NCBI GenBank assembly: GCA_902762655.1
Contig: CACWOZ010000004.1
Location: 1 to 64,000, forward strand
Source of the DNA: an uncultured Bacteroidia bacterium
GTDB taxonomy: Bacteria > Bacteroidota > Bacteroidia > Bacteroidales > UBA932
Direction of reading: 5' to 3'
DNA: 64,000 nt
In this document: positions 59,301 to 64,000 of the stretch, piece after piece
Position numbering within the stretch: the stretch's first letter is position 1
How the letters are laid out: each line of letters starts with the position of its first letter
Program-made: the position numbers and the translations under genes
Notes under the pieces: generated by a model
What the model saw: only the letters and a program-made list of their open reading frames with translations
Database searches by the model: none
Told to the model about the DNA's origin: nothing

Positions 59301-60848
59301 GTTGGTTTTGGGAGAAAGATTGAATATGCCTTGGAAGATGAAGTTGAGGTTGGGGTCGGCACAGATGATCTTGCCGTCGAAGGCATTGTCGGAATAAGTG
59401 CCGGCCGCCGCGATGCCGGTGTAGTCGTATCCGAGCACTCCCAGACGGTCCACCATCAGGGAATCCACCCTTACGAAAGTATTGCCGTTGTCGAGGACCG
59501 CCTTGAACCCGGTGTTCGCGGTCACCTTGCCGATGAAGTCCTGGTTGATGATGCTTCCGACGCCAAGATTCCTGGTGGCGACCTTGCCGCTGATTTCGGT
59601 TCCGCGGCTGCCGTCGAGCAGGTTCTTTATTCCGAGGTCGGCGTTGGCGGACCCGTCGCGTGTGCCGAGCCTGCCTTTGGCCGTGAGATTGTTGAGCGTG
59701 CCCTTTGCCCTTCCGCTGAAGTTGAGGGCCTGCCCACTTGCAAACTGCCTGATCCTGATATCCTTCCCGCTCAGCCTGCCTGCGAACTGTCCCGCGCCGG
59801 CCGTTGTGAAGTCCAGGCGCTTGATTACGGCGTCCAGCATCATTTCATCCGTGACGGTTATACCGGTGATGCGGCAGTTCGCATCTCCCTTGACTCCTCC
59901 GTACAGGTCGGTAAACTTCAACTTCTTGATGTTCAGGTCGCTGACATAGCCTTCCGCTTCCGCCTCGTCTATCCGGACCAGGAAATCCATTCCGTCCAGG
60001 CGGCCTTTCCCGAACTGGGAAATTGTCTTGGAAGACACTACGCTGCCTTCCGCTACCTTGAGCCGCATCCTTATTTCCCTGCAGTAATGCTTGTAAGCCT
60101 CGGGAGTCGTCTTGGTCATGGAGTACAGCGGGGCGTGCAGGTCGGTGAGACTGTCCCTGATGACTATGTCGCGAAGCGTTACCACGCCGTTGCTGACTTT
60201 CATCCTGGTGCTGACAGTGACATCCGCCCCCGTCTTCTCGGAAATCGCGGCGTTCTCCAGCACGGCGCTGACCGTCCCGCCCCTGATGCTCAGGTTACGG
60301 GCGCTCAGAGTCCTGATACGGGCGTCGATATTCTCGTAGTTGATGGATGTGGGAGCATACTGCTTTGGAGGACGCTGGAAATCGGACATCCTGAAACGTA
60401 TGTCTTCGCCGGTGATCCTCCCGACCGAAATCGGAGGAACGGAAGAGGTGGAATCGCTGTCTCCAAGCCCGAGAACGCGGGAGAAGTTCATCCCGTCTTT
60501 GGCATATGGCTCCATGGCAAGGAAAGCGCTCGCACCCCGGATGTCAACCCTGCCGAGATGTATTCCCTGCCCTTTGACGAGCATCTTCGCAGACACCGTG
60601 GCGCTGATTTCGCTTGCGTACAGAAGGGTGTCGCAGGTGGCATACCCGGTGTTGTACCTGTCGGCCGTATAAGGGTCGTCGTCCATTATCAGGACATCTT
60701 TGAGGGATATGGTGCCAGGTGCCTGGAAGTTGACGGATGCGAAATCGATGCGTCCGCCCAGCCTGTCGGAATAGCCCGAAATCAGTTTGCGTACAAGCCT
60801 GTCCTGGACCTCGGGAGACTGGACGGCCACTGCTGCCGTTGCCAGCAA
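56358..60848 (-). CDS. tamB: TamB-like translocation/assembly module protein (DUF490)
   Basis: A protein of about 1,500 residues with the long repetitive beta-taco fold of the AsmA/TamB group and the C-terminal DUF490 region (about 1150-1450). It should span the periplasm and assist outer-membrane protein or lipid traffic. The 5' end is problematic. The first standard start in frame (TTG 60848) falls inside the expected membrane anchor IARIFGFIILLLATAAVAV, whose codons continue upstream without any ATG, GTG or TTG. An ATG at 60909, 14 nt past a promoter box, is out of frame by one base. The gene heads a five-gene operon. Confidence 0.88.
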   Translation of the reverse strand: MLATAAVAVQSPEVQDRLVRKLISGYSDRLGGRIDFASVNFQAPGTISLKDVLIMDDDPYTADRYNTGYATCDTLLYASEISATVSAKMLVKGQGIHLGRVDIRGASAFLAMEPYAKDGMNFSRVLGLGDSDSTSSVPPISVGRITGEDIRFRMSDFQRPPKQYAPTSINYENIDARIRTLSARNLSIRGGTVSAVLENAAISEKTGADVTVSTRMKVSNGVVTLRDIVIRDSLTDLHAPLYSMTKTTPEAYKHYCREIRMRLKVAEGSVVSSKTISQFGKGRLDGMDFLVRIDEAEAEGYVSDLNIKKLKFTDLYGGVKGDANCRITGITVTDEMMLDAVIKRLDFTTAGAGQFAGRLSGKDIRIRQFASGQALNFSGRAKGTLNNLTAKGRLGTRDGSANADLGIKNLLDGSRGTEISGKVATRNLGVGSIINQDFIGKVTANTGFKAVLDNGNTFVRVDSLMVDRLGVLGYDYTGIAAAGTYSDNAFDGKIICADPNLNFIFQGIFNLSPKTNNALYKFSANVGYADLEALRLDTRGGASKVSAELNANLMKIPSGDLLGDFNIYDLTLENDLGVKYIGDIYAGSHSNGGISRAQITSSFLDAGYVGNRNILDFLDDIQTVTTRRELPALYSRKNEDKGYADADYDISINFHDSRDLLSFIKPGVYIADSTRIDLRMNSGRLNGTVRSPRLAYMTNYLKGLDITVDNLGGSANATLLTEELKMGQIGFTNSAFTAFAQKNDFFLSFHYDNIVGIDNMGEIYLGGSIERDASDTLIVHAKPMSSYVKFEDSQWDLAESDIRYRSGEARFDNFLIYNGSQSISINGGVSTSKTDTLALDINGVDLDIINHFSRKNYGIKGLTSGHALLSSPLKGNVTGLLNLACDSLAVAGEDAGSLRMALAWDKGADKVSAFIRDNVEGTDALNIRGSYGLSNKEIDLKAIAKGLKLALLSPVLPEMVTGLGGSLEGEFNALGALDSLALSSNGAHIENGRLKVAYTGVNYKLGGPFHISSDGLEFDDFSITDNEGGYGLLNGGIRFASLKDFILDARLGLSNLMIFGNKSGDIYGDLFASGDVRLEGPLDDIFVDANVYTNKAGTIHVALDGSSSASVGDLLTFTDHSETRIDPYEEMLFEILRQEATRKKASSSNLTAHARIVATPDLEAVVELDGGDNFLTARGAGIFNVEVNPTRRIFDVSGDYNIASGKYHFALPGITSKNFNINSGSSIKFGGDVMNSELDINATYTLRTSINRLMADTSSVATRRTVNCGISISDRISSPKVNFSIDIPDLDPTTKSEVESALNTEDKVQKQFLALLITGSFLENEQSGIINNTNLVFSNVTEMMSRQLSNLLNRMDIPVDLGVGYQQNASGTDLYDVSVSTELFDNRVEVRGSFGNRQYSTTTNPNGDMVGDLDIDVKLDRPGELRLNLFSHSADEYTSYLDYSQRNGVGITYQKEFNKWGDFWKGLFRSRKKRQQMNREASQNEAKRTITIEADE

Positions 60849-60922
60849 CAGTATGATGAATCCGAAGATCCTGGCCGCTATGTCATTGTTCCTTTTCGTG
60901 TGCGCACATTTATAGTAATCTA

Positions 60923-60950
60923 CAAAAATAAGAAATAATGCTTAAATTTG
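60923..60950. promoter_or_regulatory. Back-to-back divergent promoter boxes (tamB / tsaD)
   Basis: TATTTTTG on the minus strand (60930 to 60923) and TAAATTTG on the plus strand (60943-60950) face outward with exactly 12 bp between them. The plus box ends 20 nt before the tsaD ATG. Confidence 0.7.
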
Positions 60951-60969
60951 CATTTGTAAAACCTTCGAA

Positions 60970-61989
60970 ATGGATATTATTTTAGGAATCGAGTCTTCTT
61001 GCGATGATACTTCAGCAGCCGTCATCTGTGATGGATGGCTGCTTTCCAACGTCATAGCAAGTCAGGATGTGCACAAAGCATATGGCGGAGTAGTACCTGA
61101 ACTTGCATCCCGTGCACATGAGCAGAATATAGTACCGGTGGTAAGCGAGGCCCTTTCGCGTGCCGGAATAAAGGCATCCGACCTTACAGCAATCGCTTTC
61201 ACCCGGGGACCGGGGCTGTTGGGGTCGTTACTCGTCGGCACTTCTTTCGCCAAGGCGTTCGGACTTGCACTGAACATTCCCATAGTTGAGGTGAACCATC
61301 TCCAGGGCCATATCCTTGCCGGGTTCGTGAAGCAAAAGGATAAACCTGTAGTACAGCCATCCTTCCCTTATCTCTGCCTTCTGGTGTCCGGGGGCAACTC
61401 GCAAATAGTGAAGGTCAACTCTCCTCTCGATTTCGAAATACTCGGCCAGACTATAGACGATGCCGTTGGCGAGGCTTTCGATAAGTGTTCAAAGATGATG
61501 GGCCTTGGTTATCCAGGAGGGCCGGTCATAGACCGCCTTGCAAAACTGGGCGATCCTGAGAGATTCAAGTTCGCAAAACCCCATATTCCCGGGTTGGATT
61601 ACAGTTTCAGCGGCATCAAGACTTCTCTCCTCTACTTCGTCCGTGACGAGATGGCGAAGGACCCCGGATTCATGGAGAAGAACAAGGAAGATATATGCGC
61701 TTCTTTCCAGAAGGCCCTCATCGATATCCTGATGGATAAACTCATCAAGGCTGCAAAGCAGACAGGCATAAAAGAGATAACCATTGGAGGGGGAGTATCG
61801 GCAAACAGCGGCCTGCGCGACCGTATAACTTCGGAAGGAAAGAAACGTGGCTGGAATACCTATCTCCCCGAGTTCAAGTTTACAACCGACAATGCCGCGA
61901 TGATCGCCATTGCGGGTTACTATCACTATCTCGCAGGCGAGCGCACCGGCCTGGACGTCGCCCCGGTCTCACGCATAGCAGATTTCTAG
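60970..61989 (+). CDS. tsaD: tRNA N6-threonylcarbamoyladenosine synthase subunit TsaD
   Basis: A 339-residue ASKHA-fold protein (Kae1/TsaD) that transfers threonylcarbamoyl to A37 of ANN-reading tRNAs. ILGIESSCDDTSAA at the start, the metal-binding HLQGHILAG, VSGGNSQIV, and GGGVSANSGLR are invariant features. Length is standard. It forms a single-gene unit converging on the flavoprotein gene with a 2-bp gap. Confidence 0.97.
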   Translation: MDIILGIESSCDDTSAAVICDGWLLSNVIASQDVHKAYGGVVPELASRAHEQNIVPVVSEALSRAGIKASDLTAIAFTRGPGLLGSLLVGTSFAKAFGLALNIPIVEVNHLQGHILAGFVKQKDKPVVQPSFPYLCLLVSGGNSQIVKVNSPLDFEILGQTIDDAVGEAFDKCSKMMGLGYPGGPVIDRLAKLGDPERFKFAKPHIPGLDYSFSGIKTSLLYFVRDEMAKDPGFMEKNKEDICASFQKALIDILMDKLIKAAKQTGIKEITIGGGVSANSGLRDRITSEGKKRGWNTYLPEFKFTTDNAAMIAIAGYYHYLAGERTGLDVAPVSRIADF

Positions 61990-61991
61990 TA

Positions 61992-63464
61992 TTATACTGG
62001 CGTAAGCAGGGATTTAGCGGCGGACTGCCCGGCAAGAAGGCCGGTGGCGAAAGCGCAGTGGAGGTTGTAGCCTCCGGTGTCGGCGTCGATGTCCAGTACT
62101 TCACCACAGAAATACAGACCGGGGGAAATGCGTGATTCCAGGGTTTTAGCGATCACGTCGTCGGTGCTGACCCCGCCCGCGGTCACCACCGCACGCTCGT
62201 ATCCCACGTAGCCATCGATATCGAAAGTCCACTCTTTCAGGCATTTAGCTATTGTGGGGAGATTGATCCACACCTTGGTATCAGTACGACCCTTGCGCTC
62301 CAGAGTGATAATCCCGGGGTTGCATGCTGTGAATGCCGGAATGAGTTCCCAGGGCATGAGTTTGCCGAGCAGGATGCGGCACTTCTCCTTTTCCCTCACT
62401 CCACGGCTGCGGGGATCCTTGTCTATCTGTGCCCAAAGATCCTTGACGCGGGCTGTCAGTTCCGTGAGGCTGACTCCGGATTTGAGGTCTACTGATAGTT
62501 TTACGCGGGAGCCGTTTACCAGCGCCTTGACGGCCTTCCTGCTGATTTGAAATCCAATAGGGCCTTCAATACCACCGTCGGTAAAGTCGATGTCGCCGAA
62601 CTCGCTGTCCGCCACACTGCCTTCTATCACCAGCTGCACCCCTACGTTCTTAAGATGTATGTTCTGGAACTTCTCTCCCAGCTCGCTCAACGGAACCGAC
62701 CTGTCTATATGGTGTGGCATTTCGGTGGTGCTGCTGATTATCAGCGAGTTAGGCGAAGTCGTCAGGTGCGTTTTCACCAGACGACTTTCAGTAAGTGCCT
62801 GATTATCAGGAGTGGTCTGTTTATAGCCGCGGGGAACGAGGGCGGTGAGAGAAGGGAAGAGGGGGGTTAAACTGTGGCCAGCATCCTGTGCGAAACGGTA
62901 GCCGTCGCCAGTGGAACCTGTGTTGGGATAAGAGAGGCCTCCGGTTGCAATGATCAACTTGCGGCATGTATATGACCGCCCGTCGGTTGTAGATACGGTG
63001 AATGCGGATTCATTCATCTGCTTGGCAGGTTCGTAATGACAGGAAGCAACTTCCGCTTCGTTTTCGATTTTTACCCCTACTCCGTGGCAGGCCCGGACAA
63101 GGGCGTCAATTACATCTGTAGAATGATAGGAGGCCGGAAAGGCCCTGTCGCCGCGCTCCACTACGGCAGGCATGCCCGCAGACTCGAAGAACTCCACCAA
63201 TTTTGCCGGGGTAAGATTGTAGAATGCGGGTTTGACGAAGTTCGATTTGCTGCGGATGTGGGCACTGAACTCATTCCAGTCCTTGACATTGGTAAAATTG
63301 CACCTGCCCTTTCCGGTAATCATTATTTTGCGTCCAGGACGGGGCATCTTCTCTAAAAGCAGGACCGAAGCATCGCTGCTGTTGGTGACCAGGGTGGATG
63401 CGGCTCCGTATGCGGCCATCAGACCGGACGCGCCGCCTCCTATGATTATGATATCTGATTTCAT
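61992..63464 (-). CDS. HI0933/BaiN-like NAD(P)/FAD-dependent oxidoreductase
   Basis: A 490-residue flavoprotein of the HI0933/YhiN/BaiN family. The FAD-binding IIIGGGASGLMAA and the ARGRKIMITGKGRCNFTN-type block (here PGRKIMITGKGRCNFTN) are diagnostic, as is GEVLDIDADTGGYNLHCAFATG at the C-terminus. The physiological reaction of most members is unknown. I start at MKSDIIIIGGG (63464); a longer frame would run through the SRP RNA. The SRP RNA terminator tract ends 6 nt before this ATG. Confidence 0.9.
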   Translation of the reverse strand: MKSDIIIIGGGASGLMAAYGAASTLVTNSSDASVLLLEKMPRPGRKIMITGKGRCNFTNVKDWNEFSAHIRSKSNFVKPAFYNLTPAKLVEFFESAGMPAVVERGDRAFPASYHSTDVIDALVRACHGVGVKIENEAEVASCHYEPAKQMNESAFTVSTTDGRSYTCRKLIIATGGLSYPNTGSTGDGYRFAQDAGHSLTPLFPSLTALVPRGYKQTTPDNQALTESRLVKTHLTTSPNSLIISSTTEMPHHIDRSVPLSELGEKFQNIHLKNVGVQLVIEGSVADSEFGDIDFTDGGIEGPIGFQISRKAVKALVNGSRVKLSVDLKSGVSLTELTARVKDLWAQIDKDPRSRGVREKEKCRILLGKLMPWELIPAFTACNPGIITLERKGRTDTKVWINLPTIAKCLKEWTFDIDGYVGYERAVVTAGGVSTDDVIAKTLESRISPGLYFCGEVLDIDADTGGYNLHCAFATGLLAGQSAAKSLLTPV

Positions 63465-63475
63465 ATACGAAAAAA

Positions 63476-63572
63476 GGGAAAGCTTAGCACATCGCACCGC
63501 TACAACCTCTGACCCTTGCTGCATTCCTGCCCTGGGGGAGTTGGGAGGGAGCTGGTCGTGTACGACTTTCCC
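63476..63572 (-). ncRNA. ffs: Signal recognition particle RNA, small bacterial type
   Basis: A 97-nt RNA on the minus strand. Its ends pair (GGGAAAG at 63572-63566 with CTTTCCC at 63482-63476) and run into six U residues (63475-63470). The apical domain IV reads GCA-GGAA-TGC followed by AGCAAGGGTCA, i.e. the GGAA tetraloop and the asymmetric AGCA side of the Ffh-binding site. A TATATTTG box ends 6 nt before the paired 5' G, which places the transcription start precisely. Confidence 0.88.
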
Positions 63573-63577
63573 ATCGG

Positions 63578-63585
63578 CAAATATA
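63578..63585 (-). promoter_or_regulatory. Promoter -7 box TATATTTG for SRP RNA
   Basis: A perfect TAnnTTTG on the minus strand, with a TTTG at 63611-63608 (22-bp spacer) as a possible -33 element inside the end of the cytidine deaminase gene. The RNA 5' end lies 6 nt after the box, a useful calibration for the other promoters here. Confidence 0.7.
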
Positions 63586-63596
63586 AGAAAACTTTC

Positions 63597-64000
63597 TTAA
63601 ATACTGTCAAATATCAGGGGCAGAATATCGTCGATGCGGGCGAACTTCCATATCTTCTCGCTGCCCAGCATAATCACCGACATAGGTTTGCCACCTTTGA
63701 GTTGATATTGGGCCATAACCTGGCGGCATGCTCCGCAAGGGGTGGCTGGCGATTTGGCAAGCCTGCCCATGACTCCGCCGGCAATAGCAATGGAAACTAT
63801 GGCTTTGTCTGGGTATGTTGCTCCTGCAGAGAACATTGCTGTGCGTTCGGCGCAGAGTCCGGAAGGGAAGGCGGCATTCTCCTGATTTGCACCTTTTACT
63901 ATTATTCCGTTGTTGAGCCGAAGGGCAGCTCCTACATTGAAATGGGAATACGGAGCATATGATCCTCTCATTGCCTCGATGGCCGCAAGGGCGAGCTCCT
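63597..64000 (-). CDS. cdd: Cytidine deaminase, 5' end beyond window
   Basis: The visible 134 codons (frame open to the edge, beginning ELALAAIEAMRGSYAPYSHFNVGAAL) encode most of a tetrameric-type cytidine deaminase of about 160 residues. The zinc site is CAER (catalytic Glu) and PCGACRQ, i.e. three Cys ligands. It deaminates cytidine/deoxycytidine for pyrimidine salvage. An internal ATG (63971) would cut off the first helix and is not the likely start. The 3' end is 12 bp from the SRP promoter box. Confidence 0.93.
   Translation of the reverse strand, partial: ELALAAIEAMRGSYAPYSHFNVGAALRLNNGIIVKGANQENAAFPSGLCAERTAMFSAGATYPDKAIVSIAIAGGVMGRLAKSPATPCGACRQVMAQYQLKGGKPMSVIMLGSEKIWKFARIDDILPLIFDSI

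Noticed and set aside
58467..60938. Long open frame of 823 codons on the plus strand opposite tamB
   Set aside because: Composition is a mirror of TamB codon bias, there is no promoter or recognisable domain, and the minus-strand frame is a clear family member.

Overview
The window is a densely packed bacterial chromosome segment from the Bacteroidota, most likely an uncultured or gut-type Bacteroidales. The evidence is: a UpxY-type NusG paralogue, a complete nqrABCDEF operon, a GlsB-like glycine-lipid acyltransferase, a free-standing TonB-plug lipoprotein, an ATP-type PEP carboxykinase, and above all the Bacteroidetes -7 promoter element TAnnTTTG, found ahead of at least eighteen transcription units. 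Most genes sit in overlapping (ATGA) operons with weak ribosome binding sites. No rRNA, prophage or convincing CRISPR is present. The left edge may just clip an insertion-sequence gene.

Layout: (1) 1-2504, minus: GH127-type glycosidase downstream of an iron-type superoxide dismutase. (2) 2561-13695, plus: UpxY antiterminator, SLBB polysaccharide-export protein, Wzz-type co-polymerase, then a compact arginine-deiminase pathway (deiminase, carbamate kinase, ornithine carbamoyltransferase), a GH29 fucosidase fused to a phosphomannomutase-like HAD domain, and a Y-family DNA polymerase with a tiny partner protein. (3) tRNA-Asp, ybaK, uvrA. (4) 17294-24853: a two-armed surface-decoration cluster (GDPD, two Stealth phosphotransferases, LicD on plus; cytidylyltransferase-oxidoreductase fusion, class V aminotransferase, LicD on minus) plus a lipoprotein. 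(5) 25019-30727: the Na+-pumping NADH:quinone oxidoreductase. (6) 31088-34952: PcrA/UvrD helicase and a vWA lipoprotein. (7) 34973-40797, minus: recG, S9 peptidase lipoprotein, TonB-plug lipoprotein, DUF3667-like membrane protein. (8) pckA, an NSS transporter, sialate O-acetylesterase. (9) nitroreductase, GlsB-like acyltransferase, aminotransferase, HAD lipoprotein, yqeY and small proteins. (10) recQ; a minus operon tamB-rsmI-folB-mtaB-MBL hydrolase; tsaD; a flavoprotein; SRP RNA; cytidine deaminase cut by the right edge.

The most unusual signals are not in the proteins. Two intergenic repeat arrays, built of imperfect palindromes with periods of 51 and about 52 bp, lie upstream of pcrA and recQ. 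Three divergent gene pairs share exactly the same back-to-back promoter geometry, CAAAnnTA-N12-TAnnTTTG. A class of at least eight genes has the promoter box only 6-9 nt before the start codon. The SRP RNA gene has its box 6 nt before its probable 5' end, so these mRNAs should be leaderless or nearly so; uvrA is one of them and appears to start with TTG. The protein-level novelties are the secreted fucosidase-phosphomannomutase fusion and the Stealth/LicD/CTP-transferase-oxidoreductase cluster, which may make and attach an unusual phospho-substituent.
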